Source: Croceicoccus marinus (GTDB lineage: Bacteria; Pseudomonadota; Alphaproteobacteria; Sphingomonadales; Sphingomonadaceae). From it: 64,000 nt of DNA. The notes beneath the pieces are model-generated. The model saw only the letters and a program-made list of their open reading frames with translations. It was not told where the DNA came from and did no database searches. Position 1 is the first letter of the stretch. Each line of letters opens with the position of its first letter. The stretch spans positions 372,001 through 436,000 of the forward strand of contig NZ_CP019603.1 in assembly GCF_001661675.2 (NCBI RefSeq), in the 5' to 3' direction. The position numbers and the translations under genes are program-made. Of this stretch, positions 54,842 to 64,000 are shown in pieces.

Positions 54842-57769
54842 ATGAAGGTCAAATCATATTACCTGCTCGGTTCGGCAATCGGCGCGGTGGCGTCGATGGG
54901 ACTGGCAGCACCCGCCATGGCGCAGGACGCGGACGCGGCCATCGCCGCCGATCCGCAGCCGCTGCGGACCGAACCGGCCCCGCGCGAGATCGTGGTCACC
55001 GGCTCCTACCTCCGCGTGGGCGAGCAGGAGGACGGCGCGCTTCCCGTGGACGTGTTCGGGGTAGAGGAGCTTGAGGTGCGCGGCATCGAAAGCCCGCTCG
55101 AATTCATCAAGACGCTGCCGTCGGTCGGCACCTCGCTGGGCGATTCCAACCAGTACGGTGCGGGCAACAGCCAGGGCGTCGGCTCGCTCAACCTGCGCAA
55201 CCTGGGGCGTGAGCGTACCCTGGTCCTGTTCAACAGCCGCCGCTACATGCCCGAACCCGGCGACGGCGCGGTCGACACCAATTTGATCCCGATGTTCGCG
55301 CTCGACCGGATCGAGGTGCTGAAGGACGGCGCGGCATCGACCTATGGCTCGGACGCGATCGCGGGCGTCGCCAATTTCGTCACCCGCCGCGGCTTCGACG
55401 GGCTTGAGGTGGAGGGCAACTATACCTTCATCGACGGGTCCGACGGCGACTGGCAGGGATCGATCCTGTTCGGCAAGAACCTTGGCGATGCCAACATCAT
55501 GCTGGGCGCCGGCTATCAGCGCCGGTCAGAACTGCCCACGACCGAGCGCGACTTCACACAGCAGGCGTTTTCGGACAATCCGTCGGGCTATTCCCCGGTC
55601 AGCAATCCGGGCATCTATATCCCGCTGTTCAACGGCACCCCGATCGCGGGGCCTGCACAGGACGGACAGCTGGTCGACGCATGCGAAAGCCTGGGCGGCA
55701 TCGACGAGGGCGCGGTCTGCCGCTACTCCTATATCCCCTTCGTCAATCTGGTGGAGGACCAGGAACGCTATCAGTTCTACGGCCAGCTGGACGTGGATCT
55801 GAGCGACAGCACCCGCTTCCATTCCGAGGCGATCTATGCCCACACCTCGTCGGATTCGCTGGGATATTCGCCCAGCTATCCGATCACGTCGGGCCCCAAC
55901 GGGCCGGGTAGCATCGGGCAATTCGTGGTGCCCGCCTATAATCCCTATTTCGGCGATTTCCTGAACCAGACCTTTGCCCCCGGCACGCTGCCGGTGGCGC
56001 CCAATGCCGCGCTGATCTATCTGTTCCGCCCCTTCGCGCTGGGCGGCAGCCCTACCGATCCGCGCGGCGCGGGGCTTGGCGGGGCCGAGAACAACGGCTG
56101 GCGCGTCGTCGGCGGGCTCGAGCATGATTTCTCCGACGATTTCTCGGGCCAGGTCTATGGCACCTTCCTGCGCAGCACGCGCACGGCCTATTCGCTCGAC
56201 TTCATCAGCCAGCGGCTGCAGTCGGCGCTGTTCGGCTTTGGCGGGGAAGACTGCACCGGCGGCGTGCCGGGCGTGGGCGGGTGCGAGTTCTTCAATCCCT
56301 TCATCAATGCCGCACCGGGCAATCCGGCGCTCGGCCTCGACAATCCGGGCTATGTTCCGGGGAACGAGAACAGCACCGCGCTGCTCGACTGGGTCCGCCA
56401 GCCCAGCGGCACCACCGGGATCGAGGAGCAATTCATCCTCGACATGGTGTTCAACGGCTATTCGAACCTGTTCGGCATGGATCTCGACTATGCGTTCGGC
56501 GGGCAGTACCGGCATACCGACTATCGCAACAAGCCGATCAACCGGTTCAGCGATCCGCTGCTGTACCCCTGCGTGAACGACGGCGATTTTTCGTGCCTGG
56601 AAGATCCGGACGACAACAACTTTCCGACCGGGCCGTTCACCTTCCTGGGCCAGTATCCCGCCGACAGCCTGAACCAGAGCGTCTATGCCGTCTTTGCCGA
56701 GGCGCGGATCGAGCCGTTCGACGGTTTCGAGCTGATCGGCGCACTGCGTTACGAGGATTACGGCGATCCGGTGGGATCGACGCTGAATCCCAAGCTGTCG
56801 GCCCGCTGGGCGGCGACCGAGTGGCTGACTTTGCGCGGATCGGTGGGCGACACGTTCCGCGGGCCGCTGCCGGTCAATCTGACGCTGGGCGGACCCAGCG
56901 GTGTTGCGGGCATCGACGTGCTGGGCAACAATTACAAGGCGACCGACAATACCGGCAACCCGGACCTCGATCCCGAAACCGCGCTGACCTATAACGTCGG
57001 CGCCGTGGTCGAATTCGGCGGCTTCAGCGCAAGTGTCGACTTCTGGACCTATGAGTTCAACGGACGCTTCACCGATTTGCCGGTCCAGGCGATCGCCGCC
57101 GCGGTCGCGCCGGGCGGGACCAGCGGCAACCAGCTGGCCGATTGTTCCAGCCCCTTCACCCAGTTCGTCACCTTCGCGGGCGGCGTGTGCGAACAGGGCA
57201 CGACCATCGGCGACGACATCTCGCGCATCCGCACGCTGACCGTGAACGGGCCCGACGTGACGACCCGCGGGCTCGACTTCTCGCTCAGCTATGTGCGCGA
57301 CTTCGGCAATTTCGGCCTCTCGGCGGGCGCGAACGCGACCTATACCCTGGAATATGACTTCACCGATTTCGTCTATGAAGGGCTGACCTTTTCGGAAGGA
57401 TACGACGCCAAGGGCTTCGCCAACTACAACCGCGCCCCCGGCACCGTGTCGCCCTGGCGCGCCAACGGCTATGCCTCGGCACGGTTCGGCAATGCGTCGC
57501 TGACCTGGAACATGACCTATATCGACGGGGTGACCGACAATCGCACGCCCGACGATCCGTTCGCGGGCACGGTAGGGTCCTTCTTCAAGAACGACCTGCT
57601 GGGCGCCTACACCTTTGACATAAAGGGAGGCCAGCTGCGCCTCAGCGCCTCGGTCGAGAATATCTTCGACCAGGATCCACCGCTCGCGCGCCTTGAATAC
57701 AGCTATGATCCGTTCATCGGCACCGCTCTTGGCCGGACCTATCGGCTGGGTGCCAGGGTCTCGTTCTGA
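54842..57769 (+). CDS. TonB-dependent outer-membrane receptor
   Basis: Receptor of 975 residues. Signal peptide MKVKSYYLLGSAIGAVASMG ending at AMAQD; plug start PREIVVTGSYLRVGEQEDGA; plug blocks ERTLVLFNSRRYMPEPGDGA and IEVLKDGAASTYGSDAIAGV; a long beta-barrel ending in a typical aromatic terminus (GRTYRLGARVSF). The IVVTGS followed by a long disordered linker is typical of sphingomonads and Caulobacter-type receptors. The start at 54842 is preceded by GAAGGACAGG. Followed by a strong intrinsic terminator. Paired with the upstream carboxylesterase. Confidence 0.92.
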   Translation: MKVKSYYLLGSAIGAVASMGLAAPAMAQDADAAIAADPQPLRTEPAPREIVVTGSYLRVGEQEDGALPVDVFGVEELEVRGIESPLEFIKTLPSVGTSLGDSNQYGAGNSQGVGSLNLRNLGRERTLVLFNSRRYMPEPGDGAVDTNLIPMFALDRIEVLKDGAASTYGSDAIAGVANFVTRRGFDGLEVEGNYTFIDGSDGDWQGSILFGKNLGDANIMLGAGYQRRSELPTTERDFTQQAFSDNPSGYSPVSNPGIYIPLFNGTPIAGPAQDGQLVDACESLGGIDEGAVCRYSYIPFVNLVEDQERYQFYGQLDVDLSDSTRFHSEAIYAHTSSDSLGYSPSYPITSGPNGPGSIGQFVVPAYNPYFGDFLNQTFAPGTLPVAPNAALIYLFRPFALGGSPTDPRGAGLGGAENNGWRVVGGLEHDFSDDFSGQVYGTFLRSTRTAYSLDFISQRLQSALFGFGGEDCTGGVPGVGGCEFFNPFINAAPGNPALGLDNPGYVPGNENSTALLDWVRQPSGTTGIEEQFILDMVFNGYSNLFGMDLDYAFGGQYRHTDYRNKPINRFSDPLLYPCVNDGDFSCLEDPDDNNFPTGPFTFLGQYPADSLNQSVYAVFAEARIEPFDGFELIGALRYEDYGDPVGSTLNPKLSARWAATEWLTLRGSVGDTFRGPLPVNLTLGGPSGVAGIDVLGNNYKATDNTGNPDLDPETALTYNVGAVVEFGGFSASVDFWTYEFNGRFTDLPVQAIAAAVAPGGTSGNQLADCSSPFTQFVTFAGGVCEQGTTIGDDISRIRTLTVNGPDVTTRGLDFSLSYVRDFGNFGLSAGANATYTLEYDFTDFVYEGLTFSEGYDAKGFANYNRAPGTVSPWRANGYASARFGNASLTWNMTYIDGVTDNRTPDDPFAGTVGSFFKNDLLGAYTFDIKGGQLRLSASVENIFDQDPPLARLEYSYDPFIGTALGRTYRLGARVSF

Positions 57770-57793
57770 CTCCACTCCGGACGAGACCGAGAT

Positions 57794-57828
57794 GGGGCCG
57801 GGGCTACGCGCACCCGGCCCCTTTTTTT
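57794..57828 (+). terminator. Intrinsic terminator after the TonB receptor
   Basis: GGGGCCGGG stem (9 bp) with a 10-base loop, CCCGGCCCC, then seven T. It sits between the receptor stop and the converging esterase stop at 57834. Confidence 0.85.
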
Positions 57829-57833
57829 GCGCG

Positions 57834-59069
57834 TCAGGCGCGGCTTTCGTCCAGCGCCGCATAGATCAGCGTCTTGAGCTGGCGGCGCAGCGGATAGATG
57901 TTCGAAGGATAGAGCTGCGTCATGAAGACCATGGTGATCGCCTCCACCGGATCGACGAAGAAGGCGGTCGAATAGGCCCCGCCCCAATAGAATTCGCCCT
58001 TGCTGGCGGGCATCAGCGTGCGGGCCGGATCGATCACCGTGGCGAAACCCAGACCAAAACCGGTGCCTGCATTGCTCGCCTCGGAAAACAGGCTTTCGGA
58101 CATCTGCGACAGATCCTTGCCGCCCGGCAGATGGTTCGCAGTCATCAGCGCCAGCGTCTTGGGCGCCACGATCCGCGCGCCGTCCAGCGATCCGCGATTG
58201 CCCAGCATCGTCACGAAGCGCTGGTAATCCGCCATCGTCCCGGCCAGCCCGCCGCCGCCGCCCTGGAACTTCGCGGGACTCGCGAAGCGGCTGCTGGCAC
58301 CCGGATCGATCATCCTGGGCGCGCCGCCCGGCTGATAGGCCCAAGCATCGGCCAGCCGATCCAGCTTGTCTTGCGGCACATGGAAGGCGGTATCGGTCAT
58401 GCCCAGCGGGGCAAAGATGTGCTTTTCAAAATACTCGCCCAGCTTCATCCCCGACAGGCGCTCGATCGCGATGCCCAGCACGTCGTGCGACACCGAGTAG
58501 TTCCAGCGCTCGCCCGGATGAAAATCCAGCGGGATGGCGGCGAGCTTCGCGACATATTCGTCCCCGTCCATCTCTCCGCGCGCAAGGTCCAGATTGTGCT
58601 GGCGATAGGCGGCGTCGACATTGGTGCGGTTCTGGAAGCCATAGGTAAGCCCGGACATATGCGTCATCAGGTCGACAAAGCGCATCGGGTGCGCAGGCAA
58701 AGTGGGCGCAAAGGGCACCGCCCCGCCGCCGCCCGCATAGACGCCCAGCTTCGCGAATTCGGGAATGACGCGCGATACCGGATCCTCCAGCGCGACCGCG
58801 CATCTTTCGACCAGCTGCATGAAGGCGATGCAGGTTACCGCCTTTGTCATCGAGGCGAGGCGGAAGATCGCGTCGTCGCGCATTTCTGTCCCGTCCTCGC
58901 GCATCCGGCCCTGCATGCCATAGTGTACCGGCGTGCCTTCGCGCGCGACCAGAACCTGCGTCATCGGCAGCTTTCCGCTGTCGATGTAGTGCTCCTTCAG
59001 GAAGCTGTCGATCCGCTTCAGCCGGGCGGCATCCATGCCCAGCTGCGCCGGGTCGGTGATGTCGAACAT
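57834..59069 (-). CDS. Serine hydrolase of the beta-lactamase/EstB class (class C fold)
   Basis: Protein of 411 residues with the penicillin-binding fold. The nucleophile motif is SMTK (Ser73, Lys76), and WNYSVSHDVLG contains the Tyr-x-Ser/Asn motif; the expected third motif lies in the C-terminal WGGAYSTAFFVDP. No signal peptide is obvious, so it may act in the cytoplasm. Such enzymes are esterases (EstB type) rather than antibiotic resistance factors. Start ATG 59069 (MFDITD) follows GGGAGAG; the frame extends to 59144 without a site. Divergent from the thiolase at 59285. Confidence 0.85.
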   Translation of the reverse strand: MFDITDPAQLGMDAARLKRIDSFLKEHYIDSGKLPMTQVLVAREGTPVHYGMQGRMREDGTEMRDDAIFRLASMTKAVTCIAFMQLVERCAVALEDPVSRVIPEFAKLGVYAGGGGAVPFAPTLPAHPMRFVDLMTHMSGLTYGFQNRTNVDAAYRQHNLDLARGEMDGDEYVAKLAAIPLDFHPGERWNYSVSHDVLGIAIERLSGMKLGEYFEKHIFAPLGMTDTAFHVPQDKLDRLADAWAYQPGGAPRMIDPGASSRFASPAKFQGGGGGLAGTMADYQRFVTMLGNRGSLDGARIVAPKTLALMTANHLPGGKDLSQMSESLFSEASNAGTGFGLGFATVIDPARTLMPASKGEFYWGGAYSTAFFVDPVEAITMVFMTQLYPSNIYPLRRQLKTLIYAALDESRA

Positions 59070-59284
59070 ATATTCTCTCCCGCTACATACCCTTGTTTCA
59101 TTCCGCGCGATGGCCCGATCGGGTGCAACCGGACCTGAAAGCATCGTTCTGCGGGGATCACTCTAATCACTCGCGACTAGAAAAACATACCCGTTCTTCA
59201 TTTTTATGATTTCCGGGCTTGCGCTCGGCGGGCTCTCCGATCAAGATGCGGGTCAACAACACAACATCCAAGGAGAGGTTCACG

Positions 59285-60463
59285 ATGCGCGAAGCCGTGA
59301 TCGTATCGACCGCGCGAACACCGCTGGCCAAGGCGGTGCGCGGTGCGTTCAACGCCGCCCACGCCGTCCAGCTGGGCGCATGGTCGGTGGCAGAGGCGGC
59401 AAGGCGCGCCAATCTTTCCGGCGAGGAAGTGGACGACGTGCTGATCGGCGCGGCGATGCAGCAGGGGCAGCAGGCGCCCAACATGGGCCGGCTGGTCGCG
59501 CTGCGCGCCGGATTGCCGGTGACGGTCGCGGGCATGACCATCGACCGGCAATGCTCGTCGGGGCTGATGACCATCGCCACCGCCGCCAAGCAGATCATCG
59601 TCGACCGCATGGACATCTGCATCGCGGGCGGCGTCGAATCGATCTCGGCGCTGCGGTCGGGCAAAAGCAATATCGTGCCCGACGAAGGGCTGATCGCGAT
59701 GCATCCCGCCACCTATATGCCGATGATCGGCACGGCAGAGGTCGTCGCAAAGCGCTATGGCATCAGCCGTCAGGCGCAGGACGAATATTCGCTGCGATCG
59801 CAGCAGCGCACCGCCGCCGCGCAAAAGGCCGGGCGCTTCGATGACGAGATCGTGCCCGTCACCACCACCATGAACGTCACCGACAAGGCGACGGGAGAGG
59901 TCTCGCAGCGCGAAGTCACGATCGACATGGACGATTGCAACCGCCCCGACACCACGCTGGAAGGGCTCGCCTCGCTGCAGCCGGTGATGGGCGAAGGGCA
60001 CACGATCACCGCGGGCAATGCCAGCCAGCTGTCCGACGGCTCCTCCGCCGCGGTGCTGATGGAGGCCGGCGTCGCCAGGGAACGCGGGCTTGCCCCGCTG
60101 GGCCGCTATGTCGGCATGGCGGTCGCGGGGACCGAGCCAGACGAGATGGGCATCGGCCCCGTCCATGCGATCCCCAAGCTGCTGGACCGGTTCGGCCTTT
60201 CGATGGACGACATCGGCCTGTGGGAGCTGAACGAGGCGTTCGCAGTGCAGGTGCTCTATTGCCGCGACAGGCTGGGGATCCCGGACGACAGGCTCAATGT
60301 CAACGGCGGCTCGATCTCCATCGGCCATCCGTTCGGCATGACCGGCGCGCGCTGCACCGGCCATGCGCTGATCGAGGGGAAGCGGCGCGGCGCCCGATAT
60401 GTCGTCGTCACCATGTGCGTGGGCGGCGGCATGGGCGCGGCCGGGCTGTTCGAGGTTCTCTGA
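59285..60463 (+). CDS. Thiolase (acetyl-CoA C-acetyltransferase family), second copy
   Basis: Protein of 392 residues closely similar in layout to that at 47015. Nucleophile Cys90 in [35 protein letters not shown] with the His, and [19 protein letters not shown] with the second Cys. ATG 59285 follows AAGGAGAGG. The acyl-CoA ligase starts 2 bases after its stop, so the two are co-translated. Could serve the last cleavage step of the acid activated by that ligase. Confidence 0.9.
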   Translation: MREAVIVSTARTPLAKAVRGAFNAAHAVQLGAWSVAEAARRANLSGEEVDDVLIGAAMQQGQQAPNMGRLVALRAGLPVTVAGMTIDRQCSSGLMTIATAAKQIIVDRMDICIAGGVESISALRSGKSNIVPDEGLIAMHPATYMPMIGTAEVVAKRYGISRQAQDEYSLRSQQRTAAAQKAGRFDDEIVPVTTTMNVTDKATGEVSQREVTIDMDDCNRPDTTLEGLASLQPVMGEGHTITAGNASQLSDGSSAAVLMEAGVARERGLAPLGRYVGMAVAGTEPDEMGIGPVHAIPKLLDRFGLSMDDIGLWELNEAFAVQVLYCRDRLGIPDDRLNVNGGSISIGHPFGMTGARCTGHALIEGKRRGARYVVVTMCVGGGMGAAGLFEVL

Positions 60464-60465
60464 CC

Positions 60466-62259
60466 GTGGAAACGACCGCACTGGACACGTCCCGCTGGAC
60501 GCCCCCCGCCGGCTGGCCCGCCATGAGCCGCCGGCAATGCCGCGAGATCCTGACCGCGCCCGGCCAGCGATTCGAGATGGAAGAGGTCGAGATCCGCGGC
60601 GTGCGCCTGCGCACCTGGAAGAACGCCCCGCCCAGCCTGCGCGCCATCGCGCTGGCGGGCCGCACACATGGCGACAGCGAATTCGTGGTGTACGAGGATG
60701 AGCGCGTCACCTTCGACGGCTGGTTCCGCGCCGTCGCCACCCTGGCGCATCATTTGCAGGAACTGGGCGTCCGAAAGGGCGACCGCGTCGCGCTGGCGAT
60801 GCGCAACCTGCCCGAATGGCCGGTCGCCTTCTTCGCCGCCACTTCCATCGGCGCGATCATCGTGCCGCTCAACGCATGGTGGACCAGCGCGGAACTTACC
60901 TATGGCCTGTCGGATTCGGGCGCCAAGGTGCTGATCTGCGACGACGAGCGGTGGGAGCGCATCGCGCCGCATGCGGGCGAATTGCCCGGTCTGGAACGCG
61001 CGCTCGTCTCGCGCGCGGCAACGCCGCTCTCGCCTCCGGCCTCCGCGCTGGAGGATCTGATCGGCACGCCGCCCGATTACACTTCTCTGCCCCCGCGCGA
61101 ACTGCCCGATGTCTCGATTCTGCCCGATGACGATGCCACGATATTCTACACCAGCGGCACCACCGGCATGCCCAAGGGCGCGCTGGGCACGCATCGCAAC
61201 ATCACCACCAATGTGCTGTCGGGCGCCTATGCGGTCGCCTGCGCCGCGCTGCGCCGGGGAGAGGTTCCGCCCGAGCCGGTGAAGAAGACCGGGCTGGTCG
61301 TCATACCGCTGTTCCACGTCACCGCCTGCTCGGCCAGCCTGATGGGCAGCGTGGTCGCGGGCAACCGCGCGGTCTACATGTACCGCTGGGACCCGGAAAA
61401 AGCCTTCGCCATCATCGAGCGCGAGAAGGTCAACGCCACCGGCGGCGTGCCGACCATCGCATGGCAATTGCTGGACCACCCGGCGAGGGACAGGTTCGAC
61501 CTCTCCTCGATCGAATCCATCGCCTATGGCGGCGCCCCCGCCGCGCCCGAACTGGTCCGCCGCATCCACGCCGAATTCGGCGCATTGCCCAGCAACGGAT
61601 ATGGCATGACCGAGACGATGGCGACCGTCACCAGCCATTCGAGCGAGGACTATCTCAACCGCCCCGACAGCTGCGGCCATCCCGTGGCGGTCGTCGACAT
61701 CAAGATTACCGGCGAGGACGGCGAGACCGAACTGCCGCCCGGCGAAGTGGGCGAGATCTGGGTGCGCGGGCCGCAGGTGGTGAAAGGCTATTGGAACAAG
61801 CCCGAGGAAACCGCCGAATGCTTCATCGAAGGCTGGGTCCGCACCGGCGACCTGGGCCGCATGGACGAGGAAGGCTTCCTGTTCATCGTCGACCGCGCCA
61901 AGGACATGATCATTCGCGGCGGCGAGAACATCTATTCGTGCGAGGTCGAGAACGTGCTCTACGACCATCCAGCGGTATCCGACGCCGCGCTGGTCGGCCT
62001 GCCCCACCCCACCCTGGGCGAGGAACCCGCCGCCGTCGTGTATCTCGCCCCCGGCAAGACCGCGAGCGAGGCGGAGCTGCAGGCCTGGGTGGGCGAGCGG
62101 CTCGCCCGCTTCAAGGTGCCGGTCAGGATCGGCTTTTCGCCCGAAACCCTGCCGCGCAACGCCAATGGCAAGATCCTGAAGGGCGAATTGCAACATCTGC
62201 TTGACGGCGCTACGGAAAAGGCGACGACGGGCGAGGTCCGGCCGCCGTCGAGCGGCTGA
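60466..62259 (+). CDS. AMP-forming fatty-acyl/aryl-CoA ligase
   Basis: Adenylate-forming enzyme of about 597 residues. P-loop TIFYTSGTTGMPKGALGTHRN, aromatic-A motif NGYGMTETMATVTSH, hinge VRTGDLGRMDEEGFLFIVDR, DMIIRGGENIYSCEVENVLY, and the catalytic Lys in NANGKILKG. The start is GTG 60466 just after the thiolase stop; a later ATG (60523) is also possible. A long N-terminal extension before the core (residues 1-45) is odd, with the hydrophobic RGVRLRTWKNAPP. Substrate unknown; FadD-like medium or long chain, or aryl acids. Confidence 0.88.
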   Translation: METTALDTSRWTPPAGWPAMSRRQCREILTAPGQRFEMEEVEIRGVRLRTWKNAPPSLRAIALAGRTHGDSEFVVYEDERVTFDGWFRAVATLAHHLQELGVRKGDRVALAMRNLPEWPVAFFAATSIGAIIVPLNAWWTSAELTYGLSDSGAKVLICDDERWERIAPHAGELPGLERALVSRAATPLSPPASALEDLIGTPPDYTSLPPRELPDVSILPDDDATIFYTSGTTGMPKGALGTHRNITTNVLSGAYAVACAALRRGEVPPEPVKKTGLVVIPLFHVTACSASLMGSVVAGNRAVYMYRWDPEKAFAIIEREKVNATGGVPTIAWQLLDHPARDRFDLSSIESIAYGGAPAAPELVRRIHAEFGALPSNGYGMTETMATVTSHSSEDYLNRPDSCGHPVAVVDIKITGEDGETELPPGEVGEIWVRGPQVVKGYWNKPEETAECFIEGWVRTGDLGRMDEEGFLFIVDRAKDMIIRGGENIYSCEVENVLYDHPAVSDAALVGLPHPTLGEEPAAVVYLAPGKTASEAELQAWVGERLARFKVPVRIGFSPETLPRNANGKILKGELQHLLDGATEKATTGEVRPPSSG

Positions 62260-62309
62260 GACCTCTTGGCCGAAAGGCCGCATCGAGGGGCGCGCGGACC
62301 AGGAAAGAC

Positions 62310-63545
62310 ATGGCAGTGAAGGCGAGCGCCGAAACCGAACGGTTCGAGAAAAAGCGGCAGGACGTCATCGACGCCGCCTCGGTGCTGATCAACGAGCTTG
62401 GCGTCAAGGGCATGACCTTTGCCGATGTCGCGGCCGAGGTGGGGCTGAACGCCACCAGCATCACCTATTATTTCGGGCGCAAGGAAAGGCTGGTCGTCGC
62501 GGTATACGAAGCGACTCTCGACCGGCTGGAGGCGATGGCGGCCGAGGCGGGCGCGCAGCCCGATCCGCGTTCACGCGTGCGCCATTTCCTGCACGCCAAT
62601 ATCGAACTGCGCAAACGCATCCGCCGGGGCGAGCGCGGGCTGATCACCGTGCTGGCCGAAATGCGCACGCTGGACGAGGATGCGCAGCAGCCGCTGCTGG
62701 ATCATTTCCGCCGCATCTCGCACTGCCTGCGCGATTTCTTCGGCCCCGCGAAGGACCCGATGGGCAAGGCGCTGAACACCGCGCGCGCGCACGCGCTGCT
62801 GGAATCGGTGTTCTGGTGGCCGATCTGGTCGCTGCGCTATTCCACCCACGATTTCGACCGGATCGAGGAGCGCTGGTTCGACATCCTCGAAAACGGCATT
62901 GCGGCCCGCCCCGGCGAATGGCAGCCGCAGCCACTGGGCCGCGACTGGCGCACCGATGACGAGGGCGAGGCGAACACGCTGGACCAGTTCCTGAGGTCCG
63001 CGACCGCGATGATCAACCAGCGCGGCTATCGCGGCGCGTCGGTCAATCGCATCGCAAAAGAACTGAACGTCACCAAGGGCAGCTTCTATCACCACCACAG
63101 CGCCAAGGACGACCTGGTGCTTAGCTGTTTCGAGCGCAGCTATGACCGGCTGGCGGCGGTGCAGCTTGCCGGACAGGCGCTTGAGGCCGATTACTGGACC
63201 CGCCTGTCGAGCACGCTGGCCGAGCTGATCGATTTGCAGTTCTTCGACGGCATGCCGCTGCTGCGCACCACCGCGCTCCACGCCATTCCCAGCGAGGAGC
63301 GCGAGGATGTGGTGACGCGGTCGAACCGGCTGGCGCGGCGCTTTGCGGGCATGCTGATCGACGGGATCGCCGATGGCTCGATCCGGCCGGTCGATCCGCT
63401 GATCGCCAGCCAGGTGATCATGTCGACGCTGAACTCTGCATATGAAGCGCGCCACTGGGCCGAGCGGTTCGACGATCCGGCCAAGGCGGTGCGCTATTAC
63501 GGCTGGGTCTTCACCGCCGGGCTGTTCACGGATCCGCCGGATTGA
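62310..63545 (+). CDS. Transcriptional regulator with two TetR DNA-binding domains
   Basis: Protein of 411 residues, double the usual TetR length. The first domain (about 15-60): KKRQDVIDAASVLINELGVKG, ADVAAEVGLNATSITYYFGRKERL. A ligand-domain-like stretch follows. A second, independent DNA-binding domain begins near residue 222: DQFLRSATAMINQRGYRGAS, RIAKELNVTKGSFYHHHSAKDD. Both end in the normal Y-Y/H-F/H pattern. The recognition helices differ (ATSITYYF against TKGSFYHH), so they may read different half-sites. Lies 50 bases after the CoA ligase and converges with the MFS gene, overlapping its stop by 20 bases. Confidence 0.85.
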   Translation: MAVKASAETERFEKKRQDVIDAASVLINELGVKGMTFADVAAEVGLNATSITYYFGRKERLVVAVYEATLDRLEAMAAEAGAQPDPRSRVRHFLHANIELRKRIRRGERGLITVLAEMRTLDEDAQQPLLDHFRRISHCLRDFFGPAKDPMGKALNTARAHALLESVFWWPIWSLRYSTHDFDRIEERWFDILENGIAARPGEWQPQPLGRDWRTDDEGEANTLDQFLRSATAMINQRGYRGASVNRIAKELNVTKGSFYHHHSAKDDLVLSCFERSYDRLAAVQLAGQALEADYWTRLSSTLAELIDLQFFDGMPLLRTTALHAIPSEEREDVVTRSNRLARRFAGMLIDGIADGSIRPVDPLIASQVIMSTLNSAYEARHWAERFDDPAKAVRYYGWVFTAGLFTDPPD

Positions 63546-64000
63546 TCCCCTGCGCCGCCGCGGCGGGCAGGTGACGCGGTTCGCGCACCCGCGCCAGCAG
63601 CACGACCAGCGCGGCCAGTAATGCGACGATGATCGCACCAAACAGCGGCACGAACCCGGCCAGCGCCACGGTCACGCCCGCCAGCACCGGGCCGAGGGCG
63701 GCGATCGCGCCCTCCACCGTGGTCACGAAGGCGAGGCGCATCGGCGTGTCCTTCTCCTCGCCGAATTCCAGCACCATCGTGCCGGCCGCCAGCATCCAGC
63801 CCGAACCGCCCGCGCCCAGCAGGACGAAGGCCGCATAGATCGCCGTCTCGCCTCCCGCGACAAGCAGCAGGACAACCCCCGCCAGCGAACAGGCGAGCGA
63901 GGCGGCATAGACCCCGCGAAAGCCCCAGCGGTCCCCCGCATTGCCCCAGATCACGTTCGACAGCGTATCCGCGCCCAGATACAGCAGGCTCAGGCTGCCG
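63526..64000 (-). CDS. MFS transporter, C-terminal part (cut by the window edge)
   Basis: The last 158 residues of a membrane carrier. Hydrophobic segments such as GVYAASLACSLAGVVLLLVA, AIYAAFVLLGAGGSGWMLAA and FGAIIVALLAALVVLLARV, the loop GEEKDTPMRLAFVTTVEGAI, and the six-helix pattern fit the major facilitator superfamily. The frame is still open at base 64000, so the true start lies beyond the edge. It converges with and overlaps the TetR-type gene by 20 bases. Confidence 0.65.
   Translation of the reverse strand, partial: GSLSLLYLGADTLSNVIWGNAGDRWGFRGVYAASLACSLAGVVLLLVAGGETAIYAAFVLLGAGGSGWMLAAGTMVLEFGEEKDTPMRLAFVTTVEGAIAALGPVLAGVTVALAGFVPLFGAIIVALLAALVVLLARVREPRHLPAAAAQGINPADP

Noticed and set aside
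55526..57862. Long open frame on the minus strand opposite the third TonB receptor
   Set aside because: Composition and lack of motifs show it is an antisense shadow.
57834..59069. Beta-lactamase resistance gene
   Set aside because: Motifs and length fit EstB-type esterases; no signal peptide and catabolic context.

Overview
The window looks like part of a chromosome or megaplasmid of an aerobic, high-GC alphaproteobacterium, most probably a sphingomonad (Novosphingobium/Sphingobium-like). This is inferred from three large TonB-dependent receptors with sphingomonad-style plugs, a ferulate pathway of the SYK-6 type with a PauA-like acyl-CoA synthetase, and the mix of CaiB-type CoA-transferases, acyl-CoA dehydrogenases and esterases. 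No rRNA, tRNA, CRISPR array, IS element or phage gene was seen. The whole stretch is catabolic.

Layout. (1) 1-8244, plus strand: a tightly overlapping operon with the end of a TRAP permease (dctM), two 2-hydroxyacyl-CoA dehydratase-family subunits flanking a tandem CaiB/BaiF CoA-transferase, a TRAP binding lipoprotein, a secreted alpha/beta hydrolase and a second CoA-transferase. (2) 8269-17673: a ferulate module. The minus-strand operon is vdh, a DUF3237-like protein, ferB and ferA; divergent from it are an aromatic-acid MFS carrier and a MarR regulator, followed by a TonB receptor gene broken by a frameshift. Inverted repeats of the form TGTTAT-N5-ATAACA lie before vdh and before the receptor, and a degenerate copy lies before a hydrolase at 26892. 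(3) 17858-26892, minus strand: PrpD, a polytopic membrane protein, a CapA-type metallophosphatase, a tannase-family feruloyl esterase, a TonB receptor and a secreted esterase. The esterases probably release hydroxycinnamates that the ferulate module consumes. (4) 27226-34090: an M10 serralysin-like metalloprotease and, on the other strand beyond a shared terminator, its probable type I secretion system (TolC-type channel, ABC exporter, HlyD-type adaptor), then a TetR regulator.

(5) 34151-51609: an acyl-CoA catabolism region. It holds a phosphatase-quinone reductase fusion, MaoC hydratase, an APH-like kinase, two SDRs, two thioesterases, a FadJ-like bifunctional enzyme, five acyl-CoA dehydrogenases (two as adjacent pairs), a thiolase and a zinc alcohol dehydrogenase. 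The set suggests beta-oxidation of an unusual (hydroxylated, branched or polycyclic) acid. The kinase plus the ACAD10/11-like dehydrogenase recall the 4-hydroxyacyl-CoA route. (6) 51897-64000: an amidohydrolase, a type B carboxylesterase with its TonB receptor, a beta-lactamase-fold esterase, a second thiolase, an acyl-CoA ligase, a regulator with two TetR DNA-binding domains, and the end of an MFS carrier cut by the window edge.

All functions are read from sequence motifs and context. Substrates of regions 1, 5 and 6 are not determined.
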